A stretch of DNA of 64,000 nucleotides from Leptobrachium leishanense (lineage: Eukaryota > Chordata > Amphibia > Anura > Megophryidae): NCBI GenBank assembly GCA_009667805.1, contig CM019063.1:87881877-87945876 (forward strand), read 5' to 3'. Within the stretch, counting starts at the first letter, position 1. Every line of letters begins with the position of its first letter. A program made the position numbers and the translations under genes. The notes beneath the pieces are model-generated. The model did no database searches. It saw nothing but the letters and a program-made list of their open reading frames with translations, and was not told the DNA's origin. This document shows, one piece after another, positions 1 to 12,378 of the stretch.

Positions 1-297
1 CTTTGACCAGTTGCATAAACCTTATCTCTGCTAGAAAGCCACAGTGTGGCATAGCATTGATTTTAGGGTTCTGTGTAATAACAGACCCAGGATGCATAAA
101 AGTGAGACAGATGTCATTTGCATATTCTAACCAGAATTCCTTGCTGCATATGGGGAATGTGGCACAGGAGCTCTGGGATGCAATTCATCAAATTGCTGTG
201 ATGTGCAAGTGGCTTCTGCAATAATAAACACACTTATTATAGTGTGGAGGCTTTTTAGCTCACTTTTTGCCCTCTGCCACAACCCTTATATATATAT
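1..297 (+). repeat. R1 interspersed repeat, copy 1
   Basis: This stretch recurs in reverse orientation near 15427-15522, 40236-40503, 41773-42043 and 42296-42434. Shared landmarks are the words for 'acccaggatgcataaaagtg' and 'ggcttctgcaataataaac'. It has no coding content. It contains a short imperfect inverted repeat around 67-89. The class is unknown; a non-autonomous DNA element or SINE fragment is possible. The copy is cut by the window edge. It runs into a (TA)n tract at 282-312. Confidence 0.7.
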
Positions 298-312
298 ATA
301 TATATATATATC
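282..312. repeat. (TA)n microsatellite
   Basis: A run of alternating T and A is directly visible at the end of the R1 copy. Confidence 0.9.
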
Positions 313-647
313 GAAAAAAATGCACTCTCTCCTTTAGGTGTCCTGAAGGGGTTAAAGCACAGACGCTTAAATCCAGTGTATGTGCGCTTTCAGCCCATAT
401 CCATTATATAACTATAGTTTGAATATGTTTCGATAAATACCTGAATAAACTAAAATTGTGCCTGTGTACAAATATAAATGGGCCGAACTGTAGATCGCCG
501 TTTTGGCTCACACAGAGCTTTTATCAGGGTTTGACCTTGATAAAGGCTCTGCGTGAGCTGAAACATCAGTTGTTTTTAATGTAGCCTAAAGAAATATTCA
601 TGGTTTTATTTGAGACCCTAAGTGCATCGCTATCTAGCTCTATCTCA
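313..647. other. No feature recognised
   Basis: The stretch has an internal inverted repeat around 498-565 (cacagagcttttatcagg facing ccttgataaaggctctg), which suggests a small degraded MITE or hairpin. I see no reading frame with family resemblance. Confidence 0.4.
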
Positions 648-828
648 TCTATTCAATAAACTGTGAAGTCAGGAGAATTGGCTCAAGTGAAAATTCTAGG
701 TCAAAATAACCAAGTCAGAAAAATTCTCCCATTTTTCTAACTTTCCAAATTGGCTATTTGGTCTAGATTGTTCTCTTCTGTCTTCTCCTGCCAATTTTCC
801 TGACTTCACCCTTTAGTGAATAGACCCT
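648..828. mobile_element. Family C MITE, copy 1 (~180 bp)
   Basis: The ends are inverted: 'gtgaagtcaggagaattggc' on the left faces 'gccaattttcctgacttcac' on the right. The interior has the same 'gtgaaaattctag' and 'caagtcagaaaaattctccc' words as the copy at 19675-19857. The element is short, palindromic and non-coding. The superfamily is not decided because I find no clean target-site duplication. Confidence 0.65.
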
Positions 829-984
829 TATATCTATCTCTTTATATTTCTTGACAAAATCCAGCACTCTCCTTTAAATAATTGACAATATGTCTGGTGC
901 AAAAAAAGTCTCAAAAAATGTATATATGTTTTCTGTGGAAGGCGCACATTAAAATACATATAGCCTGACGTTTCTGCTCCATCT

Positions 985-1520
985 GAGCCTTTTTCAGTAG
1001 GAGTAGAATTAACATCACTGATCTGTAATCGTGGAGACCCAGGTTTGAATCCCAGCCAGAGCACCTCTCCAGTAAGTGTCCTTGGACACTACATACTTGC
1101 CTGCCACACAATATCGGCTGTGGCATCTGGTGGTAACATCTCTGGTCTTCGACAGTGGAGAAACAAATTAATCCAGTTCAGCACATCCCTCCAATACAAC
1201 TGTGAAGAAGTAAATCACGACTTTACTAGAAGTTGGTTCAAACCAACCAACAGGTTCCTGATATACAATCATGGAAAGATGATTTGATCCCACTCAGAAG
1301 ATGCCACCAGCAAGTGTCCTTGTTCAAGACACCTAATGCTATGGATGCGCCTACCACACAAAAATACTTCTCATAGATTATAAATTTGCTTGGGAACAGG
1401 GTCCCCCTGAATCAGGTAATTGTCCATGTGTGGTATTCTAATGTATCAACTCCTTGTACACTGATCTTGTAAAGCGCCGCGGAATTTGTAGCGATATATA
1501 AATAAAGTATTATAATAATA
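985..1520 (+). repeat. tRNA-headed SINE, copy 1
   Basis: A box-B-like pol III promoter, GGTTTGAATCC, lies at 1042-1052. The body 'cttgggaacagggtccccct' and the tail 'cttgtaaagcgc...tatataaataaagta' match the element at 60940-61410. The AGCGC...TATATAAATA tail resembles the 3' ends of L2-type LINEs, whose machinery such SINEs borrow. The box A is too degenerate for me to place. The left boundary is approximate. Confidence 0.65.
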
Positions 1521-1564
1521 TATATGTTTATATAAATGATTTTTAAAGGGCTTAATGTTACAAT

Positions 1565-2479
1565 TAGGGTTATTCAAAGAGATCCGAATGGCTCCTGAAA
1601 GGGAACCAAACGCTGAAATTCAGTGTTTGGTTACCTTTCTTGGTCATTCGGCTATCCAGACAGCAGGCAATTCACCAAATCCTGGCGAATTGCCGGCACA
1701 TACGGTGCCTGTTCGGTGCCTGTTCGACGGCAGTGAATCCCCATAGTGAAGAAATGCTTCGGCTATTCAGAGAACAAAAGCCAGCAGTGAAAAGTTGCCG
1801 GAATTGCCCTGCCATTCAGTGGTTTCATGCGGCAGATTTATTCAGGCGAATCCCATAGGCTTCAATGTTAAAAATATACCCGTTTTAATTCAATATTTAA
1901 TAAACCGTTTTTTTATAATATTCTGCAGTAAAGAGTCCCTTTATTTATAGATTTTTTAGGATATTTTAAGCATTATTCGGGATTTTTTTTAAAAAAAACT
2001 TTACGATTTTTCTTAATTTTTTAACTTTACTTATTTTTTCTCTAACAGCCCTTTTTATTATCATTCATTGGACCACATAAGTAAATTTCAGACATTTTCG
2101 CTCAGTAGTTCCTTTGCAAACAGTGTTTCACTTTTCAAGCATTCAAGCAAACTGTTTTTTTAATTTATTCACTGCATTCGTCTGCGGTGTCGGGTTTTTC
2201 CGGCAGCTGCGCTGTGATCGGCTCATGCTCGAGTTTTTCCGGCGCTTTCGGCGGTGTTAATCCAGATGTTTTTGCGGGTTTTTGGTGTGCCTTCGCCGGG
2301 TTTTGCGGTGAGTTTTCTGCGGGTTTGCGGTGACTTTTCCCTGCAATTCGGGGACCCTGTGGTGCTTACTGAATACACCGCAGGGTTGCCGAAATGAGAT
2401 CGCCAAATCGAAACGAATTGAAGAGAACGAAAAGTCACCGAACGTGCTGTGACTTTTCGATTCTCTTTGAATAACCCTG
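1565..2479 (+). mobile_element. Family B Harbinger-like MITE, copy B1
   Basis: The ends are (T/C)AGGGTTATTCAAAGAGA on the left and TCTCTTTGAATAACCCTG on the right. An imperfect stem at 1597-1639 corresponds to the perfect hairpin of copies B2 and B3, and a second stem (around 2426-2460) sits just inside the right end. The length of 915 bp equals that of the other copies. The flanking 3 bp (aat and ata) do not match, so the TSD is lost or mutated. The element has no transposase and is mobilised in trans. Confidence 0.8.
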
Positions 2480-3770
2480 ATAGTATATTACATTGTCCGC
2501 TTACTATTGCATTAATATCTTATAAAGTTTTCATATGCATTTGGAAATTTAGATCAATACACACACAGTCCATCTTAATATATGCAATATAAACTGTTGG
2601 TGCGGAGCATGATCTTTCGTCACCATGTAGAGGCTGATGTCTTTTATACTGCAGTCATCTAACTTTGTTCTCATGCTGTTCCCTGTTGTAAAAAATAGAA
2701 GCATTGATCACTTGAATCACTGTGGTTTTCAACAAATTTTCCTCCAGAGCGTAAACGACAGCAAATGTTTCCCTGTGATCTCATTAAAAGTTGAGAAATA
2801 ATTTTGGGGAATAAAACTTGTGACTATTTCAGCATTTATTTTATATATTAAAGTCACGCAGGTTTGCAGACTTAACACTGTGTTTGTCGAGAATGAAGAA
2901 TTAACGAAAGACCAGGTGAACGCATGTTTCTATACTAAAAATATAAAATACTGATTGGAAAATAAACAATTATTTGCAATATCCCTGTTGCCAGGCGAAA
3001 CAATTTGCATTTTTTGCCTCTCAGTACACACTTGTGTTCTCTGAGACATCCGCCCACACATAAATTGAAACGAGCCAAAATATGAAACTCTTTTTATCTC
3101 TGTTTAACAGCCAAAGTAACACCTGCTCTTTTGACATGTATTAAATTCGATTCCACGATTGAGCTGTTAAAAAAAATGGGAAAATAAAACCTGTCAAGCT
3201 CAATTTTCTGTTTGCATTATGCTGGAAGGAGTTCAGGCACGTCAATTACAGGACCTTATTAGGGTGAATCAACTCATTAGAACAAACTAAGGCAATTTGC
3301 ATAATTCTACACTAAGCCATGTTTTCTATCATGCAGGAGACTAAAAAATCTTGCACATTTGTGAGCTGTCAGTCTGCGACAGGCAGTGAACATTAAGGCT
3401 AGATAATGCCTATGCACATTGCAGAACGTATTTACTCTTGCTTAAACCAACACGGATAATGCACCAAATATTATATTCTTTCTAAAAAAAAAAACATATT
3501 TATAGCACGTGTTAAATTACCTGGAAAGGCATTGAACTATATATTGTGAATGCAGATAATAACCACTTGTCCAATCTAAACCACTCACAACTGAACCTTG
3601 GCTGTTTTTCTTTTACTTCCACCTCTTTGCCCTTCTATGTTTCTTCTCTCGTTTACTTGAACTAACAATAACTATCAGATGTTAAATGAATACTGTGGAA
3701 ATAAACGTGGTTGTAACATGATAGAATAATTAATGTATAAGTAAGATATATATGTGCAAGATGTATATGT
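2480..3770. other. AT-rich DNA without recognised feature
   Basis: No repeat shared with the rest of the window and no convincing coding frame were seen. It could be single-copy intergenic DNA. Confidence 0.4.
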
Positions 3771-3771
3771 G

Positions 3772-3850
3772 TTCCCAGGACATACTTGAAAACGAGAGAA
3801 ATCTCAATGTATCCTTCCTGGTAAAATCCTTTATAAATAAATAAATAAAA
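3772..3850 (-). repeat. Family D short interspersed repeat (~80 bp), copy 1
   Basis: The unit reads, on its own strand, TTTATAAAG(C/G)ATTTTACCAGGAAGGATACATTGAGATTTCTC and ends CAAGTATGTCCTGGG. Full or partial copies occur at 8204-8242, 20467-20543, 26590-26640, 32754-32820 and 59414-59493. It is too short to encode anything; it may be a SINE fragment. Confidence 0.75.
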
Positions 3851-4774
3851 TATGTATAGATGTGTATAAGTAGATGTATTTGTGTAAGAGCCAATTGTAA
3901 CTGTCAAGGGAAATTTCTTTTTTTTTAGAGATGTTTTGTCACTTGCATGTTTTAAGTTAAGGGTTCCTTTAAGTGGGTTTGGTTATATAGTGGGTAGGAC
4001 TGCCCACTAGCATCCTGTCTTTCAGGGTATGGAAACTATCACTTCCTGGTTTCAAAGCTGCTGCAGCTACTGGAAAGATATTTTTTAATGTGTTGCATAA
4101 CTCCTTATAAGAACTTCTTATCTACATTTGGTCTAAGAGGCGCACACGGTAATTTACCTCTATTTGTTTATATTATAATGCTGTTTTATATCACTTTACA
4201 TGAACAAAGTGATCTGTTAATGATGTAACTGGATTTATCATATTTCTTTTGGAAAGACATGTTCACTTTGCATGAAAGATTTCTAAAGGACTGTGGTTAT
4301 GCATATTTTGAACAGTGTTTGATTTTATTTCTTGTAGTTTTCACGTATTGAGCTTAAAAGTGAGAAACACAATAAAAGAGCAAAGCAACATCTCTATAAA
4401 ACATGCCATATCTTTAGACCTGTGCAGATATAACAAGGAAGAGTGTAAATTAAATTCTTACTATACCACTAACGCATCAATTCTTCCACAGTAATTTCAA
4501 TGAAAAGTCATCCGTAATAGCAAGGGTTAAATAAATTCCATCCTTTGTTTTGTCTTATCTGGCTAATGTTTTTTTTCATTACATTCTTTAGTCCTTCAAG
4601 GTTAAGGTACTGATGTATATCCACAAGATCCACTTTAAAGGGAAATTGGAACTGAACCAAGCTTCAAGCTCCTGTGAGGCCTTCAAAACTCAAAAAAAGC
4701 AAAGTCACCAAGAGCTACATCTTAAAATTAACATAACTATGTTATTATTTTCCTTTTTCTAAACCAGGACTCCA
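3851..4774. other. No feature recognised
   Basis: This is AT-rich DNA. No repeated element and no long frame were recognised here. Confidence 0.35.
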
Positions 4775-5405
4775 CTAAAATGTTCATCCAAAGGCTTATA
4801 TCCCATTTTGACTACTCCCTCTCACATCTCAACCCTTTGTCAATCTCTACACTGGCCTCCTTTTTTCCTTTAGAACTGTATTAAAAATACTGGTCCTCCC
4901 ATAAAAATCTCTCCATAACCGTGCCCCTGCCTACATCTCCTCTTATTAGCAGGTATACTCTATCCATGTCATTTCGCTCTGCCAACAATCTGTTATTATC
5001 CTCCCTTTGTACCTGCACTCCATCACTCTTACCTTTAGGACTTTTTCCTGAGCTGCCCCCTGTTGATAGAACTCTCTCCCTTGTACTATTTAACTCTCTC
5101 CATGCCTCCAGTGTTTCAAAGGTCTCTAAAACACATTTCCACAGAGACGCCTATAAGCTAACTCCATAACTCCCATTGTACCTTTTTTGATCTAACTCCT
5201 ACAGAGCCCCTATGAACCCCATTACTTCTCACGCTCTGCTAGTTACCCTTTATGTGTCACCTCTCTCCTTAGATTGTTCTTTAGCAGAAACAGTTTTTCT
5301 CAAGTGTGTCTATCTTGTTTGTTAGTTTGGTTTTGTCCATTGTACAGCGCTACAGATTTTTTTTGTGCTTCATAAATACCTGTACCTGAACGAACAAACA
5401 AGTTT
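4775..5405 (+). pseudogene. 3' remnant of an L2-clade LINE
   Basis: Conceptual translation gives fragments typical of the C-terminal region downstream of reverse transcriptase in L2-like LINEs. The order is KILVL, then APAYISSLISRYT with RSANN after it, then a 'TLSLVLFNSLHASSVSKVSKTH'-like segment (4921-5169 is one open stretch). The downstream sequence ends with 'tgtacagcgctacagat...cataaata', an L2-type 3' tail. Stops and indels break the frame upstream of 4921. It is a 5'-truncated, old insertion with no function of its own. Rex1 or another related LINE clade is an alternative. Confidence 0.55.
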
Positions 5406-5760
5406 GAAAATAAATGTGAAAATTGCAATGTATGGCCACACTTAAAGCAATTTTCATGGGAAAAAAACAAAATAAAGAACATTTAAACACTCAACACCTG
5501 CTACTACTGGTTGGAGGGGTACACAATTTCATACCATGCCAACATCAAAGAAAACCTCTTCAGGTGGGAACGGATGTTAAGCGACCAACTATACAGAGGT
5601 GGGATTATTTATAACAAATGCCATTCTGTGGCAAAAACAAAATATAGAAAATAGAAAAAGAAAATATAGCAGGAACAGCAGCAAATATACAGAAAGTAGG
5701 TGAAATATTAAAATCAGTTCTGCCCTTAAATCCAGCAACACCTGGATGGCAGTATATGCT
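5406..5760. other. No feature recognised
   Basis: This is spacer between the LINE remnant and the GC-rich block. Nothing was recognised. Confidence 0.35.
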
Positions 5761-5761
5761 A

Positions 5762-6426
5762 TTTGTTGTTAGGTGCTGGCCCCCCTCCTCCCGCATGCTG
5801 CACTCACCTCCCTTGGAGCAGATCTGGCAGCCGATGTGCCTCTCGGTCGCTTCCTTGATGAGTGTCGTTCATCTGTGGCAGGCAGGAATCCCCTTTCGTT
5901 TTATCGATGGGGGATGTTCCAGCCCGCTCCCATGTCGCAGCTGGATGGTGGGTGTGCATCATTCAGGAGGGGAGGAGCCTTGGCCTTTGTATCATGGAGG
6001 TAGTAACGCTGGGGGCTCTATACACCGCCTTTAGTGGGGTTAGCAGGGAAAGAGGGGTCTGACGGCTGGGGAGGGGAAGGGCTTCCCTGGGCACCCTATT
6101 TAAAGCCCTCACTCCAGAGGAGAGGTGCTCAGATGTTCTGTGCGCCTCTCCTGACCCTGCTATCAACTATACCAGCTCTTTAGTCCACGAACTTCCGGTC
6201 TCCCTCCCTCATTCCTATTCTCCATTGGCTCTCCTGGTTTTGACCTCAGCTTGTCTCCATGATATTGCTGGAACTTTCCCTCCTCCTACCACAGATTGTG
6301 CTACCAACATGCCTGTACTCTACCGGCCCAACCTTTAGAGTAGTCCAGTGACTCACCTCTGGTTTGCCTCCACCTGGCTCCCTGCCCTGAGGTATTGCAT
6401 CCTAGGTTCAACCCACACATGACATT
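5762..6426 (+). other. Possible degraded LTR (promoter-like GC-rich block)
   Basis: A GC-rich island sits in AT-rich DNA. It has a TATTTAAAG box near 6098, followed by a pyrimidine-rich region with 'ccctgctatc', 'gacctcagcttgtctcc' and an end in ...CACATGACA. This layout resembles the Ty3/Gypsy-type LTR at 56004-56956. I find no matching target duplication and no paired LTR, so this is only a suggestion. Confidence 0.25.
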
Positions 6427-6813
6427 AGCATACAACTCTGCTTTGTAGAAAGAACATATGAAAGAATATCTTCTGCACATTATATCCCATATACCCATGG
6501 AAACAGAAGCAAAAACTTGTTGTGGTTTCAGTCACTGACTCTTCAGCATGCTCCATATTCCTGTTCGTTTCTGGATTTGTAAACAAGCTTTGCCCGACCT
6601 GTTTCTTAATTATCCTTGACCTGCTTTGGCTGCCTATTTTCCTTTTTATCTGTAACCCTTGATCTCGGCCTTTTTTTCTACCAGTCAATTATCTCCTCCT
6701 TGAGTACCTCGCTATAACCTATCCGTCTCATGGACCAGAATATAGATTTTCTTGCTCTTGCCTTTGCTAAATTCTGAATGCAAGATTCCAATGGTTCCAC
6801 TTCATGTAAGCAG

Positions 6814-7281
6814 TAGGTATGTGCATGGCTGAAAAAATTGTTTAGTTTAGTTTAGATTCGTTACGTTTTTATAGAATTTAGTTTTCGGAATTTCGTAACT
6901 AACTTCGTTTCGTATTTTGTTTAGTTTCAGATTAATTTGAAATTTCGAATCGATTCGATAGTTGTTGATATCCATTTGATAGTTCATTTCAAATTCGATA
7001 GTTGTTGATTATTATTATTATTATTATTCATTATTTATAAAGCGCCAGCATATTCCGCAGCGTTGATATCCATTTGATAGTTCATTTCAAATTCAATAGT
7101 TGTTGATATCCATTTGATAGTTCATTTCAAATTCGATAGTTGATATCAATTATTAAAATTTTTCTTTTATGATGATGGCACAGTGTAAAACTAAATAAAT
7201 TTGTAATATACCGTTTCGTTTAATTTTCATATCATACCGATTCGTTATTCAGAATTTTTCCGAAACGAATGCACAGCTCTA
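6814..7281. mobile_element. hAT MITE (TAGGTATGTGCAT... ends)
   Basis: The element begins TAGGTATGTGCAT and ends GAATGCACAGCTCTA, an inverted pair of hAT type. It is flanked by gtaagcag (6806-6813) and gaaagcag (7282-7289), an 8-bp duplication with one mismatch, as expected for hAT. The interior is AT-rich with several direct copies of 'tatccatttgatagttcatt'. A (TTA)n-headed fragment ending in 'agcgccagcatattccgcagcg' (7006-7065) is embedded, and the same fragment occurs at 18238-18290. It has no transposase. Confidence 0.8.
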
Positions 7282-7289
7282 GAAAGCAG

Positions 7290-9180
7290 GTTACCTCTTC
7301 CTTTTCTGAACTAAATGTTGCATAGCCCTGTATGGTGTACCTGAGGAATCTGCAATTCCTTTGCAAGAGGAGTAAGTTCTGATTTTATTTTATGAATCTA
7401 GAACGATCTTCTTGGTTGTTTATTTTCTTTTCCGTTTAAATCTTTGTTTCCTTGAAAGATTTAATATCTCCTAATCTTCACAGGCTTAAAATATGATGCA
7501 TTTTTTCCCAGCTGATCCCTTTTCAGATATTTTTTCTAGCAAAGACAGAAAATGTTAGAAGGGTGCACTGGTCTTTTATAGATGCTCTACTTCACTGCAC
7601 TTTGATGTACCGTTTGAGTAACAGTACTATGCTGTGTTTTTTCTTTGAATCTATTTATTTTGGTTATCATTGCCATTCTTTGCTGCTAATAAGTAAAGAG
7701 AGAGAGATTTTCATAATATATGTTTATGTTTCTATAATGAAATCTGAACTTAATGCTGTGTCAAATGTTAAATAGAAGATAAATAGTATAAAAACACATA
7801 TCTACTGAAATAAACGCATCACTGAATATCTTACAAAACAACGGATATACTGTAAGTATTTACATTTGCTGTGTCTGTGTCATTGATGCAGCTGTTTACT
7901 GACTTTTACAACCGTTTAACAGTTTTTTTGTATGTTGATGCACCCTGGTTAATTTGTGACACAAGAAGCTACAGAAGGCCATTAATACAAGGAAGAGCCA
8001 TGACACAAACACTTGAGCTGAGGTCATTGCAAAGATTACAAAAGGCATATTTTGCACTATCATTGAGCATGTTTTTCTCACAATAGAGGTTGTTAGCTGC
8101 TGACCTTAGTCATGTCCTCTGTATCCTGCTTCTTTCCTTGTACATTTATTATCATTAGATTATTTTGTCTGGCCTTAGATTTTCTGCTGTTGACTCATGA
8201 GTTATTTATTTACAAAGTATTTTACCAGGAAGGTAGGATAGCTGCATTGTTGATCCTTGTTTGCTAGCTTTCTAGCTATCTTGTTCACCTATCTACTATC
8301 TTATTTTATGTTATGATCTCTGAGACTAATTATTTCCCTAGGATAGCAGGTTTGTTACACAAGAATTTGTTGAAGCGTAAGACAATCCTTTCTCTCAATA
8401 TCGGATGCAAAACCTGAAAAATTACTACTTGTAATAAGGTAGTATTAGCATTCTCAATCGGATTCCATTGTTTACATTATTTCCATTCCACCACAGCAAT
8501 GTTTGTCATTTTAGTGTTGTTACATTAAAATACTTTTCATTCTTTATAGTCCATCGTCAATATCTTTCCTATTTTCATGATGTTCTCAGCATCATCTAGC
8601 TATTTTTTCTAAAACTTTCTTGTCTGCCTCGTATTTCACAGTATTGTGTCTCGAAGCAATTCTAAAATTTCCAGACACCTTCTTAATCATTTTATGCATA
8701 TTGTTATCTTTGTAATTTATTCCTTGTCTTTTTGTATGAGATATTGAATTGGGGTTTAATTGAACGATCATAATCTACCTATTTAGCCCTTTTATTAAAG
8801 TAAAATCTGCAAGACAGACACGATCAAACAGTTGGTATGCAGGTCTTTTTTTTAAAACCAAACATAAATGGATTTATTATTTCATATAAAATATCCTTAT
8901 CTTTAAATTTTGTTCACAATCACAGGAGCAATGGTAACTAATTATGAAAATGTAAATTATTGCCTGTGTTTTCTTTACTACTCTCTGAATTTGCTGTATT
9001 CAGGCATCAAGCACAGACGTTGTTTTCCGTCATATCATATAAATATATTACTATGTCATAAAAGAACCATAATTACTATGCAATATTTGTGTGTGACTGT
9101 GTTGTGGAAAGATTTGTCAAAATAAATGCCAATTGAAACAATAGTTTGTATTTTCCATTTTTAATCTAACAGTCAACAAG
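7290..9180. other. AT-rich DNA, no recognised gene
   Basis: Only a partial family D repeat (8204-8242) stands out. The small frames in this stretch show no domain or motif and no repeat in the window. Confidence 0.4.
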
Positions 9181-10180
9181 CCATGGATATGCATATATAC
9201 TATAATGGTTGCTTCAGTTTTGTCAAATTAATGTATAATTTATTTCATTTTAATATTTAATTTATCATAGGTGAAGCCATGAGCTTCCATATATATACTA
9301 TGGGCCCTATTACATTCTTCATGCAAAAACGCACGAGCAAGGCGTGAATTTTTGCTCTAAGCGTTAAACGTTAACGCGCGTAAATCAACCCTGGTATTAC
9401 AATCCTCGTGCATTTTTTCATCCGTCAAAAAATAACGTGCATAAAACAGATGCGCAAAAACGCGCGCGCAGTAACACTGTGCGCAGAAATCAGTGTGCGG
9501 ACTTTTTTTCCATGCAATTCAGGCAATCAGAATTAAGAACCACAATTGTCTCACGTTAAGTTTTTGCGCCTGTCAAAGTCAATCTACGCATATATGCTGC
9601 AGCAATAAAAAAACACAAACAACTTCTCAAATTTATTGGTTTGGTATGTGTAGAATGTGTAACTACACGTTGCTGCATATTTTTTTTAGGCTGGTGTATT
9701 TGGGTTCGGCCAGGTTAATAGAATTTGCCATTAACACCAGCATTTAGGAGTTGCTAAAATTATGCGTGCATAGGCTGTGCGTTACAAACTGCACATAGAT
9801 TGTAATAACATCCGCATACCAGTGCACAAATGCATCGCGCTCACAATGTTAAGTATAGGACCCGCGCAGTACAGTAAGCTCGCGCAACGTTCGCGCAGGT
9901 TCAACGTATACGCGCATTTGTTGCGCTGACATGTAATACGACATTCAGCGCAAAGGGTTTTGCCCCACGCGTTAATGTGTTTTAGCGCGGGCGCAAACGT
10001 ATGCGTGAAGAATGTAATAGGGCCCTATAATGGGTGTGTCAGTATTTGTCAAACAAATGTATCATTTATTTTATTTTCATTTTTTAATTTAACATAGATG
10101 AAGCCATGAGCATCCATATTATAATGGATGTTTAAGTATTTGCCAAATATATCATTTATTTTATTTTTAATGGATATTAT
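9181..10180 (+). repeat. Diverged ~100-bp direct repeats split by MITE A1
   Basis: The word 'gtgaagccatgagcttccat' at 9270-9290 and its surroundings recur after the MITE at 10095-10115, together with 'tcatttattttatttt' tracts before and after. The direct repeats look like one tandem array into which MITE A1 inserted. Confidence 0.55.
9302..10025. mobile_element. Family A MITE, copy A1 (724 bp)
   Basis: The terminal inverted repeats are GGGCCCTATTACATTCTTCA and its complement, continuing for about 24 bp. The flanks are an exact TAT duplication (9299-9301 and 10026-10028). Internal landmarks include CGTTAACGCGCGTAAA near the left end and CpG-rich words such as GCGCAAACG, so base composition is unlike the AT-rich flanks. 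It is non-coding. Harbinger is the likeliest superfamily from the GGGCC-type end and 3-bp duplication, but the target is not TWA. Confidence 0.85.
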
Positions 10181-10559
10181 TACAATAAGCTCTGTTAAAT
10201 AAAAACCATAAACAAACAAAAACAATTTTCCTATTATAATTACCATATATGGAATCCCAAAAAGTCTGTAATTTCTTTCTTATATATCAAAATGAAGCAA
10301 GATGCTGCGCTACGCCATGGCGGAGACACCAAAATCAGCCACACACACAATGTAGCTTCAGGTCATGTCTGAATATCTCGTCGTTAGTCAGACCAGTTTA
10401 TTAGTTCAACATCCAATAGAAACGTTCGTTGTAGAAAAGAGGTTCCTATCCACCCCACATAGGAATGTGATATAACAGCCAATCAGAGCAGATACATTTC
10501 TACACTTCATATAACAAAGACTTTACAGGAAATGTAGTTAAATTCCACAGGCTAACATC

Positions 10560-11662
10560 CTATGTAAGAAAAGACTGTCTACATACAGACAATATATACA
10601 AACAATGTGGTAGGTGCCCCTGCTTGTACCACCACCAACTCTCCAAAGCCAGCCAGCAATCAATGGTTTCCCCCAAACCAGTGTGCAAAGATAGACAAAA
10701 TACGTATCTGGCGGCGCGATGACAGTCGTTCTTGGGTCGTAAGGTGGTTCTCTTTAAATAGTTCTCTTTAGATATATCATCCACATGTATCATGAAAAAC
10801 AGTAAAGAATACAATAGTGCAGCACGAATATAAAGTGTGAGATATATGTACAGTATACTGGTCCCACTCACAAAGAAAGAGCCCTGACGCTGGCTCTGAG
10901 CGGGTCAGCGGGTCAGCGACTTGTTAAATGTCAAGCCCATAGAAACCCTCTGGATTCAGCAGCACAACGGGAACTGATGCAAATAGTAGGATTTATTAAA
11001 ACATAAAAACAGATAAAAAGAAATTAACCTGGCTGTGCCAGGTTAATTTCTTTTTATCTGTTTTTATGTTTTAATAAATCCTACTATTTGCATCAGTTCC
11101 TGTGCCAGGTTAATTTATTTTTTATCTGTTTTTATGTTTTAATAAATCCTACTATTTGCATCAGTTCCTGTTGTGCTGCTGAATCCAAAGGGTTTCTATG
11201 GGCTTGACCTTTAACAAGTCCACAGGCTACTTACTCCAGAGCTTGGCTATAAGCTCCAACACATGTGAGTTTAATTGCCATACAAATTCTTCCAACATAC
11301 TGTCAGTAGATCTGCACAAGGAAGTTTCCTTTTTGCTTTGTGTCTTCTCATGTACCGAGATTGGAAAAAGATTCCCGCTTTTGAAGGTCGTGGGTCGCCT
11401 CTCCTGATACAGGAACAAAGGACCCATATGCGCTGACCCGCTCAGAGCCAGCGTCAGGGCTCTTTCTTTGTGAGTGGGACCAGTATACTGTACATATATC
11501 TCACACTTTATCTTCGTGCTGCACTATTGTATTCTTTACGGTTTTTCATGATACATGTGGATGATATATCTAAAGAGAACTATTTAAAGAGAACCACCTT
11601 ACGACCCAAGAGCGACTGTCATCGTGCCGCCAGATACGTATTTTGTCTGTCTACATACAGAA
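10560..11662. repeat. Large inverted duplication with hairpin core
   Basis: The outer arms are 10683-10916 and 11441-11662, near-identical in inverted orientation; both read toward 'gtgagtgggaccagtatact'. An inner palindrome is centred near 11036, where 'ttaacctggc' faces 'gccaggttaa' and extends into ~90-bp arms containing 'tttttatgttttaataaatc'. The inner arm is then repeated directly at 11102-11220. The matching frames on the two strands simply mirror each other and are not genes. This could be a foldback-like element or a rearranged LTR. Confidence 0.7.
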
Positions 11663-12378
11663 TTGACACTTAAAATGGGCTGTGACCCCCCTTTCTATCA
11701 GATCAGAACAGGCTTTTCACACTAATGCATATTGAAATATGGTACTTATTTCAACCTCAGGAAATTTATATTCATACATAAAATTAAAATCTAACAAGCT
11801 AAACTATGCTAAATGCCATGAAGGCAAATATTAAAATAAAATAGTGCATGTGTGCAAACATTGTTTACATACAAACTGTTCCTGGTTTTAAGGGATCTAA
11901 CTTTTCACCTTTAATTCAATGTGGAAAATGATCTAGGAAAGAAAAAAAGGTTTGCATTAATTCACAATAAGTAGCCTAAATAGATGTACTTGTAACATCG
12001 CGATTAATCAAATCTTCTTGTTGGGTTTAAGGTTAGTTTTATGCAACTAGAAAGTGGCCACATCTCTCATTTCAATGTTGTTTTGAATGTCTTGAGATAG
12101 TTTGAAAGTTGTCATTGCTTCTGAGTAGTAAGCGGTGAAGTGGGGTTGACACATAGTACAAAGGTCTCAAGCGTACAGATTTGTCCTGAGTGACACAGCC
12201 CATTGTTTGAGGAGCTGCGGGTCAGTTTTACAGCTGTCAGAGCTTATTCAAATGAATAGAACTCATCTTAAAGCTAAAATAATGGAAGGAAAGTACTATT
12301 TACAAATGTGTAAAATGTGCATAGCTCAGCTTTGATTTTACGATAGAAGGGTGTTTATGCACACAAGCTATTTAAAGA

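Noticed and set aside
1040..1060. A host tRNA gene because of the GGTTTGAATCC box
   Set aside because: No cloverleaf can be formed around it, and the surrounding sequence is a SINE with a second copy at 60940-61410.
5762..6426. A confirmed LTR retrotransposon
   Set aside because: The composition and a TATA-like box fit, but there is no target duplication, no partner LTR and no coding region; it is kept as low-confidence only.
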